A DNA stretch of 64,000 nucleotides from a virus. Shown here piece by piece: positions 47,298 to 56,186 of this stretch (its first letter is position 1; each line of letters begins with the position of its first letter). The position numbers and the translations under genes were made by a program. The notes under the pieces are model-generated. The model was not told where the DNA came from, ran no database searches, and saw only the letters and a program-made list of their open reading frames with translations. The stretch is from positions 1 to 64,000 of the IMG/VR virus record IMGVR_UViG_3300032401_001514, one strand, 5' to 3'.

Positions 47298-48102
47298 TAG
47301 TTATTTCTGTTATAATATGATTTCCGTCTTCCATGATTGTAATAGAATGTTCAAAATGAGCATTAATATCTTCTGTCGTTACAGTCCAATTATCTGGTGA
47401 AATCTTTGTTTTAGTAGATCCTATTACTAATAATGGTTCTATTGCAATGGATAATCCTGGCTGTATTGTAATTCCTTCATTTTGATTAGCTTTGTTAGCA
47501 ACGAATGGTTCGGAGTGCGGTTTGTTATAATCTATCCCGTGCCCTCCGTAGGTTTCTATTACATTAAACCCAGTAGCTTGAGCATGTTTATAAATGGCAT
47601 TACCTATTACGCCAAGTTTTTTGCCTATTGCAACAGATTTGATTGCTAGCCTTAATGCTTCTTTACAAGCATTAACTAACCGAACGTGTTCCGGATTTTT
47701 TGGAACGCCATATATAGCTGTGCGAGCAGCATCTGCAATTGCTCCCTCATAAGTGGCTCCAAGATCCAAACTAACAATATCACCATCACATAAGATATAA
47801 TCATTTGGTATTCCATGAACTAATTGTTTATTTACTGAAAGGCAAACAGACCCTGGAAAGCCTTTATAATTTTTAAATGTTGGTGTACAATTATAAAATC
47901 TCATATAAGTAAGAGCCATTTGTTCAATGTCTATCAAAGATAAATTAGGTGTTTTATCTTTGATCATTTGATCAAATGCTTTAAGTATATTAGATACGCA
48001 TCGCCCAGCATGTTTTTGACGATTTAGCCAAACATAATCTTTTAATATAATAAGATTATGATTATCAAACGTTGGCAGCAGGTTCTTTTGAAGTTTTGAC
48101 AT
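47287..48102 (-). CDS. map: Methionine aminopeptidase
   Basis: The 271-aa protein has the five metal ligands of type I MetAP in order: Asp in IVSLDLGATYEG, Asp in AIADAART, His in YGGHGID, Glu in SIAIEPLL and Glu in FEHSITI. The substrate-binding region HGIPNDYIL is also kept. It removes the initiator Met from nascent proteins. The last residues are overlapped by the LAGLIDADG gene. The leader carries the third unit of a 23-bp repeat, so repeat changes could affect its expression. It adds to the translation-related set (EF-Ts, IF-1, CCA enzyme, tRNAs). Confidence 0.92.
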   Translation of the reverse strand: MSKLQKNLLPTFDNHNLIILKDYVWLNRQKHAGRCVSNILKAFDQMIKDKTPNLSLIDIEQMALTYMRFYNCTPTFKNYKGFPGSVCLSVNKQLVHGIPNDYILCDGDIVSLDLGATYEGAIADAARTAIYGVPKNPEHVRLVNACKEALRLAIKSVAIGKKLGVIGNAIYKHAQATGFNVIETYGGHGIDYNKPHSEPFVANKANQNEGITIQPGLSIAIEPLLVIGSTKTKISPDNWTVTTEDINAHFEHSITIMEDGNHIITEITNDE

Positions 48103-48116
48103 TTTTCTTAAGCTTC

Positions 48117-48185
48117 TTTACAGGAGCTTCCCGCGAGTCTTTACAGGAGCTTCCCGCGAGTCTTTACAGGAGCTTCCCGTGAGTC
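48117..48185 (-). repeat. Three tandem 23-bp repeats at a gene end
   Basis: Three near-identical 23-bp units (one base differs in the unit at 48163) span the C-terminal codons of the 48141 gene and the leader of the methionine aminopeptidase gene. The core is GGGAAGCTCCTGTAAA on the minus strand. Since 23 is not a multiple of three, copy-number change would alter the protein's C-terminus. Confidence 0.95.
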
Positions 48186-48479
48186 ATTAACAGCAGCAAC
48201 CGTAGCTTCCTCGACAGAAATTCTCTTTACTGAAGTTCTATCAAGCTTTGATCTTTCTTCCGCTATTCTCTTGTTAATATCTTCTATGTCATCTTTATCT
48301 TGTTGAGACGAGCTGCTTAATAATAAATCAACAAACATTTTATCTAACTTCATACCTTCTTGTTGCAGTTTATGAAGTTGAGGTTTCGGAACAACGCCAC
48401 GACCTGTATTTAAAATGCTTGCTATATGATTTTTTACAGAGGCGATATTAGCTAGCTGTTGTAAGTCTTTACTGTCCAT
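48141..48479 (-). CDS. Hypothetical 112-aa helical protein
   Basis: The protein is mostly helical and charged, with a Gln/Ser-rich middle (LLLSSSSQQDKDDIEDINK). Its last 15 residues (DSREAPVKTRGKLL) are encoded by the 23-bp repeats, so the C-terminus depends on repeat number. The start overlaps the upstream gene by 11 nt. No family is recognised. Confidence 0.65.
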   Translation of the reverse strand: MDSKDLQQLANIASVKNHIASILNTGRGVVPKPQLHKLQQEGMKLDKMFVDLLLSSSSQQDKDDIEDINKRIAEERSKLDRTSVKRISVEEATVAAVNDSREAPVKTRGKLL

Positions 48480-48744
48480 TTTCTAATTCCTTTATCTCGG
48501 GTTGCTCAGGTTGTTCAGGTTGCTTTGCTCTTGAAATTTTACCATCATCTCTGATGTCATCTTTGCCTGGTATAAGATTATATTTCATAAATAATGATAA
48601 AACTACATATTTAGCTTCCATTTGAGCAGCTTTGCTTTCAGCAATAGCTTTATCTGCCATAGAAGATGCTAACATAGAGTTTGATACTATTTGTCTATAA
48701 GCTAGTAAATCATTAGCCGACAAGTGTTCTTCTTCTAAAGTCAT
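48469..48744 (-). CDS. Hypothetical 91-aa helical protein
   Basis: An Ala/Ser-rich helix (ASSMADKAIAESKAAQMEAK) is followed by a short domain and a Pro/Gln/Glu-rich tail (KQPEQPEQPEIKE). A coiled-coil or adaptor role is possible. It is coupled to the next gene by an 11-nt overlap. No family is recognised. Confidence 0.65.
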   Translation of the reverse strand: MTLEEEHLSANDLLAYRQIVSNSMLASSMADKAIAESKAAQMEAKYVVLSLFMKYNLIPGKDDIRDDGKISRAKQPEQPEQPEIKELENGQ

Positions 48745-48785
48745 ATTTTCCTATATATCATCTCTCATAATTATTACTCTTTGTG

Positions 48786-49181
48786 CTAATCAGTATCGCT
48801 AGTATTGTCATCTTGTTCATCAAAAACTGACCAAAATTCAATGTTGATAAGGGTATATATTTTTTTTTTCGGATCCAATTGAGATAGATCTTCATGCAAT
48901 TCATATTTTGGTTTTTTCCATTTTCCAATAATATGTTTCTCTAAATATATTGTTATTCCTCCATCCTTATCATCTAACACTAACAAGTCATTAAAATTAA
49001 GTATTTTGCGAAGCTTAATTTTTTGTTCTATTGTCATGTCCTCATTGTTTTCAGAAAAACAATCGCTTAATTCTAGACCGCATTGTAATAATACATTTTT
49101 GGTCCAAGAAAATTGATATTGTGTAGCTATTTGCTTAGCATTCTCTCTATCAACCGCTAATGTTTCTTTGTTCCAGTTCAT
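48786..49181 (-). CDS. Hypothetical 131-aa protein
   Basis: The protein is mixed helix and strand with an acidic C-terminus (DEQDDNTSDTD). Its ATG overlaps the stop of the ribonucleotide reductase gene by 1 nt, so it is translated with it. No thioredoxin or glutaredoxin motif is seen, so it is not an obvious reductant for that enzyme. Function unknown. Confidence 0.68.
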   Translation of the reverse strand: MNWNKETLAVDRENAKQIATQYQFSWTKNVLLQCGLELSDCFSENNEDMTIEQKIKLRKILNFNDLLVLDDKDGGITIYLEKHIIGKWKKPKYELHEDLSQLDPKKKIYTLINIEFWSVFDEQDDNTSDTD

Positions 49182-51649
49182 TAACTACAACCGGACCATG
49201 GACATTCAGTGCAACGAACGCACCCCTCTTCATAAATTTTTTCAGAGGAACATGTTTCTGGGTTTTTACAAGCTATCTTACGTGACACATTATGTTTTTT
49301 CTCTTGTTCAGATCCGAGAATGTTCTTCGTAATTGGCTTAATAAGCGTATGTTGTTTTGTGGGCAATACGGTCTGAATAACAATCTCATTTTCATGTTTT
49401 GTATTTTCCGTTTTGGTGTATGACCTGAGTGCTTTAGCAATACTAACCGGGATAGAGTACAGATATTGCCCATCAACTTTTTCCAATTGTTTAGAGACGA
49501 ATTCAACCGGCACTCCATGACGCAAAGCTAAGCTTGCTAATCTAGAAGCCACTTCCAAAATTTGTATATCCTTCATATTACTGGCTACAGGAGCATTAAT
49601 AAATACTTCATATGGGTCATTAGTATCGGGGAAGAACGAAACTGTAATGTAAGCATTCTTTAATTCGGAATCTCCGGTATCAATTTTAATTTTGTGTGTT
49701 TGTGATTGTAGAGTCATTTGACGCTCTGGGACAATTCTATCATTGTCTTTAGTATCGCTTTCTGTCAATAGAACCCCGTCACGACTACCATCAACATATA
49801 CAGTAATGCCTTTCAATCCGTTTTTCCAGGCGTCCATATACAGCTTGCCGACCACTTCAGATTTTGTCCCTTTAGGAAGATTTATTGTTGAAGAGATCGA
49901 GTGGTCCAAGTATAGTTGTTCTACGCCTTGTAATCTAACTCTTGCGTTTGCATCAATCTGATCTGATGTCACAAAATAATCAGGAAGATTGCTATCATTT
50001 TCGTTTTGAAACTTCTTTTTATAAGCTTCAACATTAGGATGATAAATTTTATACTCTTGCCATTTATCACCCACGACATCTATGAAATCAACTCTTACAT
50101 TTTGATCATTTGGATTTATCTTTTTTCTTCTAATCAAAAAATTTCTGAAAACAGGTTCTACTCCAGAGGATGTATAAAATCTATTAAATTGTCCAACCTT
50201 GCTAATTGCTGATACTGACCCTGTAGGCGCCTGAGTTAAAATAGATATATTTCTGCGACCATGTTCGCTTATGTCTTTTTGTATTTTTTTAGGAAGTCTT
50301 TTAATAAATGGGCAGTTTTTTTCAATAGACCAATCAAAAGCGGGAAATGGGCCACGAATTTTTGCAAGGTCAACCGATTTAGAATATGCTGTATCTCTAA
50401 ATATAGAATATATCTTATCTATAATTTCAATAGATTCTTCACTGTCATATTTTATTTTAAGCTGAGCAAGAGCGTCTGCTAAAGCGTGTGTTCCTAATCC
50501 TGTTCTTCTACCTTGCTCTCCAGCATTTCTAAGCTTGTTCCACAATTTAGTTTCATGTTCGCTACCACAAGCTAATTTAATTTTGTCAATTAGCTCCAAC
50601 TCTATATCAACTAAATTGTCAATCATTTGCATAGCTGTACAAATATCTTCTTTGAATAAATCAAAATCAAATGAGACATCTTCTTCAAAGGCGTTGCGAA
50701 TATAACCAGTTAGGTTTAATGATATTAATCGGCAACTGTCATATGGCGAAAGGCAAATTTCTGAGCATGGATTTGTGCTTTGGCTTTTAAATTGTGGATA
50801 ATAATGTGCTGGCAAATTCTCAGTCATGCTATCCCACATGATCAATCCTGGCTCGGCTGTAGTTGTTGCGGATTCGATAATCTCATTCCATATTTGTTTA
50901 GCCGAAACCATTTTTCTAATTTTCGGTTCTCCTTCACATGGCCATCGTTGTTCATATAACGAATCAGTTTCTACCGCTTTTAAAAACTCATTACTTAAAC
51001 GAACAGATATATTAGCTCCCGTCACTTTAGTTTTATCATGTTTCATATTGATAAAATTTATAATATCTGGATGATGTACATCCAGTGTTATCATAAGTGC
51101 GCCTCTGCGAGAATTTTGCCCAATCATTCTTGTTATATATGAGAAAAAATCAGAAAAACTCCAGGCCCCACTAGTTGTGCGAGCGGCGTTATTTACCAAT
51201 GCTCCATCCGGACGAAGGGTGGATAGATCAATTCCTACACCAGCTCTTCGTTTCATTAACTGCGCTAAGTCAAGCCCAGACATTATAATGCCTTCTATAC
51301 TATCTATTGGGCTTTGTATCACTACACAATTTGAAGCGCTCATAATTTGATATGGATTGCCAACGGCCGACATAGGGCTGCCTTGTGGGACAATCCTAGC
51401 AAATTTATCCATGGCATTACGATATATCTTGAACCGCTCATCATAATTCAAACCATACTTTTCAGCGTCTATTCTGGCAAATTCAGATGCTAAACGATCA
51501 TGCATATAATCTGGTGTTGGTTCCAGAATATTTAAGTCATTATCGCGCAAAGCATATTTGCTTAGGAATACACTTGTGGTATATTCTGCGCCATTAAAAT
51601 ACTCTAAAGACTGATTCCACGCTTCATCAAAAGAAAAAACTTTAGTCAT
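49181..51649 (-). CDS. nrdJ: Ribonucleotide reductase, class II (adenosylcobalamin-dependent)
   Basis: The 822-aa protein fits NrdJ. The first redox Cys lies in MSASNCVVIQ (Cys108). The active-site loop STNPCSEICL spans 291-300. GSVSAISKVGQFNRF and the TQAPTGSVS finger follow. A Cys-rich tail (GCVRCTECPWSGCS, 809-822) passes electrons to the active site. No separate small subunit is encoded nearby, as expected for class II. It reduces ribonucleotides without oxygen but needs cobalamin, so the host must make or import B12. It would supply dNTPs for the replication genes upstream. Confidence 0.92.
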   Translation of the reverse strand: MTKVFSFDEAWNQSLEYFNGAEYTTSVFLSKYALRDNDLNILEPTPDYMHDRLASEFARIDAEKYGLNYDERFKIYRNAMDKFARIVPQGSPMSAVGNPYQIMSASNCVVIQSPIDSIEGIIMSGLDLAQLMKRRAGVGIDLSTLRPDGALVNNAARTTSGAWSFSDFFSYITRMIGQNSRRGALMITLDVHHPDIINFINMKHDKTKVTGANISVRLSNEFLKAVETDSLYEQRWPCEGEPKIRKMVSAKQIWNEIIESATTTAEPGLIMWDSMTENLPAHYYPQFKSQSTNPCSEICLSPYDSCRLISLNLTGYIRNAFEEDVSFDFDLFKEDICTAMQMIDNLVDIELELIDKIKLACGSEHETKLWNKLRNAGEQGRRTGLGTHALADALAQLKIKYDSEESIEIIDKIYSIFRDTAYSKSVDLAKIRGPFPAFDWSIEKNCPFIKRLPKKIQKDISEHGRRNISILTQAPTGSVSAISKVGQFNRFYTSSGVEPVFRNFLIRRKKINPNDQNVRVDFIDVVGDKWQEYKIYHPNVEAYKKKFQNENDSNLPDYFVTSDQIDANARVRLQGVEQLYLDHSISSTINLPKGTKSEVVGKLYMDAWKNGLKGITVYVDGSRDGVLLTESDTKDNDRIVPERQMTLQSQTHKIKIDTGDSELKNAYITVSFFPDTNDPYEVFINAPVASNMKDIQILEVASRLASLALRHGVPVEFVSKQLEKVDGQYLYSIPVSIAKALRSYTKTENTKHENEIVIQTVLPTKQHTLIKPITKNILGSEQEKKHNVSRKIACKNPETCSSEKIYEEGCVRCTECPWSGCS

Positions 51650-51659
51650 TGCTATTCTA

Positions 51660-52310
51660 CTACTCTCTGATTGTTTGTAAATTGTTTCTTAAAATACTTT
51701 CAGCTTCGTCCAAAATTTTCATACATGCCGGTCTTGATATTTTCAATTGTTCTGAAATTTTACTGATTGATGAATTAGATTCGCTTCTAGTAAATTCGTG
51801 CTTCATCATTATTGCTTTTTTATGAATTTCAGGAAGATTGTCTATAGCCTCAATGACCTTTTTTCTTTTTTCAGAAATTTCAATATTTTGTTGTGGGTCA
51901 CGTAAATCCACTATTATTGGCATATTGCTAATTTTATAAGGCTGTAGCAGCTTTGCTTTTTTTAATGGATATCTGATAGTGCTGTGAGCGTTTGCGGCTC
52001 TCGATATTCTTGTTGAGATGTATTGGTGAGCCCATCCTACGAAATTGCCTTTGCTTGCATCAAAAGTTTTAAGAGCTTGAATTAAAGCTTCAAATCCATC
52101 TTGATTTAAATCTGGATAGTTAGAGTATTTTCTGTATTTATTTGTCCTCATTGTAATTAGAGGCTCTAATTTTTTCATACAATAATTTTGATAGTTAATA
52201 AACTCATTTTGAGTTTTGAAGTTTTTAGATTTTTCGGCTTTATTTTTTAATTTTATATATTCATTAGCCAAATCGTCTATCTCTTGTTGGGTAAGATTGT
52301 TAGCACTCAT
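51660..52310 (-). CDS. RNA polymerase sigma-70-family factor
   Basis: The 216-aa protein has a region-2-like part (YPDLNQDGFEALIQALKTFD, FVGWAHQYISTRISRA, about 66-108) and a C-terminal region-4 helix-turn-helix (SSISKISEQLKISRPACMKIL, about 175-197). The domains are spaced as in alternative sigma factors. AAAGGAGAT precedes the ATG. It would redirect host RNA polymerase to phage promoters. The TCGAG elements found at many gene borders are one candidate target, not proven. Confidence 0.85.
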   Translation of the reverse strand: MSANNLTQQEIDDLANEYIKLKNKAEKSKNFKTQNEFINYQNYCMKKLEPLITMRTNKYRKYSNYPDLNQDGFEALIQALKTFDASKGNFVGWAHQYISTRISRAANAHSTIRYPLKKAKLLQPYKISNMPIIVDLRDPQQNIEISEKRKKVIEAIDNLPEIHKKAIMMKHEFTRSESNSSISKISEQLKISRPACMKILDEAESILRNNLQTIRE

Positions 52311-52462
52311 GTATCTCCTTTTAAAGAATCTGCATCAGAATCGGGCTCGTCCTTAAGATCATCGATAATTGATTCGATAGTACATTTTATTATTTCAATA
52401 TCTTCGATATTTAATAAAACATTAAGAACTTTTATTAAATATTGATGATCAATTTTTTTCAT
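52307..52462 (-). CDS. Hypothetical 51-aa acidic protein
   Basis: A short frame starts at the ATG at 52462 (MKKIDHQYLIKVLNVLL) and overlaps the sigma factor start by 4 nt (ATGA), so it is coupled to it. The product is helical with a strongly acidic C-terminus (DDLKDEPDSDADS). A small partner or anti-sigma-like regulator of the next gene is conceivable, but nothing in the sequence proves it. Confidence 0.6.
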   Translation of the reverse strand: MKKIDHQYLIKVLNVLLNIEDIEIIKCTIESIIDDLKDEPDSDADSLKGDT

Positions 52463-52742
52463 CTCTTAATTTCATTTGATGATAAGCTGTTTCGCCAACA
52501 ACATTGGCTCTTAGATTTTCATTTTTTCGCATTTCTCTACGAAGATTTACGCGATCTTCTTTAACCTTGGCTTTAAATTCCTGGTGCCCAAGTTCTACGC
52601 GCCCTGCTACTGGGGATATTAAACGTACCACTTTGCCTTTAGTGTTACATAATGGGCAAATATTAGGTGGATCAACTTTTATTGAATAAGAAGCTTCAAA
52701 TTCTTTATTACAGGCTTTACAGAGATGTTCATAGACGGGCAT
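52449..52742 (-). CDS. FmdB-like zinc-ribbon protein
   Basis: The 97-aa protein begins MPVYEHLCKACNKEFEASY and has CPLCN about 20 residues later, the FmdB-type zinc ribbon. A basic helical tail follows. Such small proteins are widespread with regulatory or unknown roles. It overlaps the downstream small gene by 14 nt and lies 1 nt after the next upstream gene, within the replication operon. Confidence 0.78.
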   Translation of the reverse strand: MPVYEHLCKACNKEFEASYSIKVDPPNICPLCNTKGKVVRLISPVAGRVELGHQEFKAKVKEDRVNLRREMRKNENLRANVVGETAYHQMKLRDEKN

Positions 52743-52743
52743 T

Positions 52744-52926
52744 TCATTCCTTTGAAATTATTAACTTTCTGTCAATAATTTTTAGTTCTATATCTTTGGT
52801 CCAATCTTTTTTAATTGATTTTTTAAAATCTTCATCGACAATTTCAAAAACTAAATATACTTCATCAGTATCTTTTATATATTCTACTCTGACGGCCTCT
52901 GCCACAATATGAAAATTATCGGACAT
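52744..52926 (-). CDS. Hypothetical 60-aa protein
   Basis: The small protein has alternating strands (HIVAEAVRVEYI, EVYLVFEIVD, IELKIIDRKLII), probably a compact beta fold. It abuts the DnaB-like helicase stop with no gap. The conserved operon position between helicase and zinc-ribbon genes suggests a real gene. Function unknown. Confidence 0.62.
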   Translation of the reverse strand: MSDNFHIVAEAVRVEYIKDTDEVYLVFEIVDEDFKKSIKKDWTKDIELKIIDRKLIISKE

Positions 52927-54372
52927 TTATTCTCCAGATATTATATTGCTTATTATATCTGCCATATCCAGTGATATATCATCTCTTGAACTAAGGTAAT
53001 TAGACATGCCTCTATCTCCTTCGCAATTATAAGGCTTGTCTGTAATACGAGAATGAGCGAAATTCTTAGTAACAGAATGTGTTCCTACCTGCCCGTCTCT
53101 GTTCTTTATTATATGATAAGCTAAATCCGGCCTTTCTTTTTCGCCCTTTCTATTTGCGATTTGAATAACAATAGAAGCGTGATGGGCAATTAAAGCGGAT
53201 CTGCCAATCCTATGTAATCCAATATCATCCTCGTCAGTCTTATCTTTAAATTTTTTATCAGACTTATTTAATTGAACGGCAGTTAATATCGGAATTTGAT
53301 GGGTTCTAGCAAACTCATGAACCCGGCCCGTTAATTCGCCTAACTTTAACCAATCTTGCTGATCCGCTCCATCTTGATTAATGTTGTCCATTAATCCTAA
53401 ATAATCAATAACAATAACGTCTGGCCTGTATCTAGATTTAGCTTCTTGGTAATGTAGTTCTAATTCATCTGTAGTAAAACCACGAGCCACATCTATAATA
53501 TCAAATTCATGTGGGTATCTTTCCATGAATTTAAGAGACCTGGCCATAGATTTAGCTTCTAATGCATTTAATTTAGAGTCTCTAATGCCATAGGACGGAA
53601 TGTCTGCTATTTGTGATATGGTCCTTCTGAAACAATCTTGATAAGGCATTTCTAAACTGAAATACATAACATTGTAACCAGTAGTAAGTTCTTCTTGAGG
53701 AGTATCTATCGTATTATTTTGCATCCACATATTAATTGCCATGTTGTTTAACATCATGCTTTTACCATTACCAGTTTCTCCGCACACTATTAATAAATCT
53801 GCTGGACGCAATCCGTTCTTCAAAAAATCAAGACAAGAATAACCTGTTAAAATTCCCTTTCCTAATTCTGGGTTTTTAAATTTAGCTGTGTACTCCTTCT
53901 TAAATTCAGGGACATATTGACGAAGTGTTTTCTTTTCAAAAGAACGCTCCTTGCTTAAAGAGCGAATATCTGCCATTGTTGTTTCAATGGAGTTTATATG
54001 CTGTCCTACATCGTTTGTAATTTCTTCTGGTAGAGTAGATCTTAAATTACCAATAATATTTTGAACATATCTGGTTTTTAGTTTTTCTATATCAAAATTA
54101 TAATCTGATTCATCGTATGTAAAATCAGATGTATATTCCCAATACCTATCAATTTCTTCTGATAAATTTCTATTCCTTGAAAAATCTATTAAAGAATCTT
54201 TTGTTGGTTTGCTTCTATAAATCTTTACATAATCAATCATGCAATTAATTATTTGTTTATTTACTGGATCAAGAAACAGTTTAGAACTATGTAAGTAGGC
54301 AAAATCCATGGCCAAACGTTGATGATCTATAATGGCCTTCATAATACGCATTTCTAAATCTAATTTGCTCAT
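52927..54372 (-). CDS. DnaB-like replicative helicase
   Basis: The 481-aa protein has an N-terminal helical domain and a RecA-like C-terminal domain. Walker A is VCGETGNGKSMML (about 197-209). VMYFSLEMPYQDCFRR follows, then Walker B DVIVIDYLGLMD, the ILTAVQLNKS sensor and a late arginine-rich SALIAHHASIVIQIANRKGEK region. This is the DnaB family. It should form a hexamer that unwinds the phage replication fork. The start overlaps the loader gene stop, so helicase and loader are coupled. Confidence 0.9.
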   Translation of the reverse strand: MSKLDLEMRIMKAIIDHQRLAMDFAYLHSSKLFLDPVNKQIINCMIDYVKIYRSKPTKDSLIDFSRNRNLSEEIDRYWEYTSDFTYDESDYNFDIEKLKTRYVQNIIGNLRSTLPEEITNDVGQHINSIETTMADIRSLSKERSFEKKTLRQYVPEFKKEYTAKFKNPELGKGILTGYSCLDFLKNGLRPADLLIVCGETGNGKSMMLNNMAINMWMQNNTIDTPQEELTTGYNVMYFSLEMPYQDCFRRTISQIADIPSYGIRDSKLNALEAKSMARSLKFMERYPHEFDIIDVARGFTTDELELHYQEAKSRYRPDVIVIDYLGLMDNINQDGADQQDWLKLGELTGRVHEFARTHQIPILTAVQLNKSDKKFKDKTDEDDIGLHRIGRSALIAHHASIVIQIANRKGEKERPDLAYHIIKNRDGQVGTHSVTKNFAHSRITDKPYNCEGDRGMSNYLSSRDDISLDMADIISNIISGE

Positions 54373-55082
54373 TAAAACTTCCTTTCGGCCTGACCAATTT
54401 TTCTATGATCATTGCCAAGAACAATAATCGTATTCACCTCATTCATAAGGCTCGAAATACTTTCTTTGATTGTTCCGTGAAACGCATCTGTCAAGCTTTG
54501 CGAATTGGTACACATAAATGTTGGCAAGCAATTTTGAGAGCGTGTTCTAAATATGTCCTCAACAATTCTGCCAAAGAAATCAGAGGCCGTATCTGTATTA
54601 CCCATGTATCTTGGATCAAACTCATCAATAACCAAAAAATCAACAGATATTAATTCATTTCTAACCTCATAACGTTCGTTGGATGTAGAGGCGGATACGA
54701 TATCAGTTAACGTTACATAAAGAGCCGAAAATCCTTTTTCTACCGCACGTTTAAGAATGTTTGAACAAACCGTAGTTTTTCCACATCCGAAAGAACCAGC
54801 AAAACAAAGTCCTGCGCCTTTTTGATAAGTTTTCTTAAGATCCTTTACTACATTTTCATAATGTTTTTTCAATACATCATCTCCGGAAAAGTTATTCATC
54901 TCAAGCTCCCAATAACGCACCGGGATATTTGCTTCGCCGTATCTGGTAAAAGCTTTATTTAATGTAATGCAACGTTGGCATTTGATACTGCTTCCTTTAC
55001 ATTGCTCACATGAATTATAAACATTATATAAAATATCGTTTATTTTTTTTTCTGGTATATTTCTTAAAGCATTGCGACTCAT
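54372..55082 (-). CDS. DnaC-like helicase loader, AAA+ ATPase
   Basis: The 236-aa protein has an N-terminal zinc module (CEQCKGSSIKCQRC, about 20-33). An AAA+ domain follows with Walker A AGSFGCGKTT (about 95-104), Walker B DFLVIDEFDPRY and a sensor FMCTN. This matches DnaC/DnaI-type loaders. It is directly upstream of and coupled to the DnaB-like gene, supporting the call. It would load the helicase at the origin or restart sites. Confidence 0.88.
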   Translation of the reverse strand: MSRNALRNIPEKKINDILYNVYNSCEQCKGSSIKCQRCITLNKAFTRYGEANIPVRYWELEMNNFSGDDVLKKHYENVVKDLKKTYQKGAGLCFAGSFGCGKTTVCSNILKRAVEKGFSALYVTLTDIVSASTSNERYEVRNELISVDFLVIDEFDPRYMGNTDTASDFFGRIVEDIFRTRSQNCLPTFMCTNSQSLTDAFHGTIKESISSLMNEVNTIIVLGNDHRKIGQAERKF

Positions 55083-55088
55083 ATTGTC

Positions 55089-55544
55089 CTACTTCTTTAA
55101 TTTAAGAAAGCCGGGAGAATTATAATTAAGTGGATATTTTTTTAAAAACTGTGTTTTATTAAAATGTTTTTCTACATTTTTTCGTTCATTACTAATTCTA
55201 TCAAGATGAGCATCTGCTGTTTTTAAAGCGTGAAATTTAATTGACCCATCAGCTTGAACGTCTTTTGATGGTTTAATAGGATAGTTAAGTTGTTCTGCCT
55301 GAACACCTTTTATACTAACTGGTTCCTCTTCGTCTTCGTCTTCAGTTTCATATTCATTAATAGCTGCTTTTTCATCTAATATTTTGAATCCAACAACATA
55401 TTTTTCTTTAATACAGCTTGTTAAATCAGTATTAGGATCTCTAATTTCAATCCATTCATCACCCCATTCTTCTACAAATCCGCTTTCTGTTATAGCTCCT
55501 TCTAAAACAACAGTAACCATATTTCCGATTTTTGGATATTTCAT
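55089..55544 (-). CDS. Hypothetical 151-aa protein
   Basis: An N-terminal small beta domain (KIGNMVTVVLEGAITESGFV, WIEIRDPNTDLTSCI) looks Sm- or SH3-like. A strongly acidic linker (NEYETEDEDEEEP) and a basic C-terminal helix follow. Two of the three parts suggest nucleic-acid or protein docking within the replication cluster. It lies 6 nt upstream of the loader. No family is recognised. Confidence 0.66.
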   Translation of the reverse strand: MKYPKIGNMVTVVLEGAITESGFVEEWGDEWIEIRDPNTDLTSCIKEKYVVGFKILDEKAAINEYETEDEDEEEPVSIKGVQAEQLNYPIKPSKDVQADGSIKFHALKTADAHLDRISNERKNVEKHFNKTQFLKKYPLNYNSPGFLKLKK

Positions 55545-56155
55545 TTTACTCCTTCAAGTGTTGATTCTTCGAATCCTAATGATCTTAGATGTAAGAACAG
55601 TTTGCGATATGGCGCTCGTGACTCGCTATCTGGCGCTTGGTCTAAAGCTTTTTTGATAAAAGCTAACTCCCCATACGTATTAACATTTATTCCAATCGAT
55701 TCGGCTAATGATTTGTATTCATCAGGAAGGACGGAGCTACGGGTTATTTGGTTGTTCTTCTCTCGTTCAAAATAAAATTCATTTCCTATCCCGGATATCA
55801 TAAAATAAGCAAGAGTTCTTATGTTTTTTTTCTGAGGGATAATCTTCTTATCGTAAATCCAGTCAACATATTCTTTAATGATATGCATATTAGTAGTGCC
55901 CAACATAGCCATCATGTTATTAGTTAAACGAACATCTGGACTTTTAGAAGGCGCGTTTTTTATGGTTACAGAAAATTTTCTGCCATAATGTTGCTGAAAT
56001 CTTTTACAGATATAAGCTAAAACATGCACATCTTTCCATTGGGATACTTTAAGAGTTTCTATCTCTTCAAATTTCTTAAAGAACTTTTGCCAAGGCTTGC
56101 TTAAAGCGGCCAATGGGTCGTTTGAATTTTCTGTTTGGTCTGACACTTTATTCAC
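55541..56155 (-). CDS. Hypothetical protein in replication cluster, non-ATG start
   Basis: No ATG is available near the 5' end; the start must be GTG 56155 or TTG 56164, without a clear ribosome binding site. The roughly 204-aa protein is helical with WQKFFKKFEEIETLKVSQWK, AYICKRFQQHYGRKFS and a basic centre. It is coupled to the next gene by a 4-nt overlap. Its position between an SF2 helicase and the helicase loader suggests a replication accessory role, but no family is recognised. Confidence 0.65.
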   Translation of the reverse strand: MNKVSDQTENSNDPLAALSKPWQKFFKKFEEIETLKVSQWKDVHVLAYICKRFQQHYGRKFSVTIKNAPSKSPDVRLTNNMMAMLGTTNMHIIKEYVDWIYDKKIIPQKKNIRTLAYFMISGIGNEFYFEREKNNQITRSSVLPDEYKSLAESIGINVNTYGELAFIKKALDQAPDSESRAPYRKLFLHLRSLGFEESTLEGVK

Positions 56156-56175
56156 CAGGACCAAACCAAACGAGG

Positions 56176-56180
56176 CTCGA
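56176..56180 (-). promoter_or_regulatory. TCGAG element after SF2 helicase gene
   Basis: On the minus strand TCGAGCCTCG lies 7 nt after the SF2 helicase stop and 16-25 nt before the next start. It follows the pattern seen at other gene borders. Role unknown. Confidence 0.3.
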
Positions 56181-56186
56181 TTTTTC

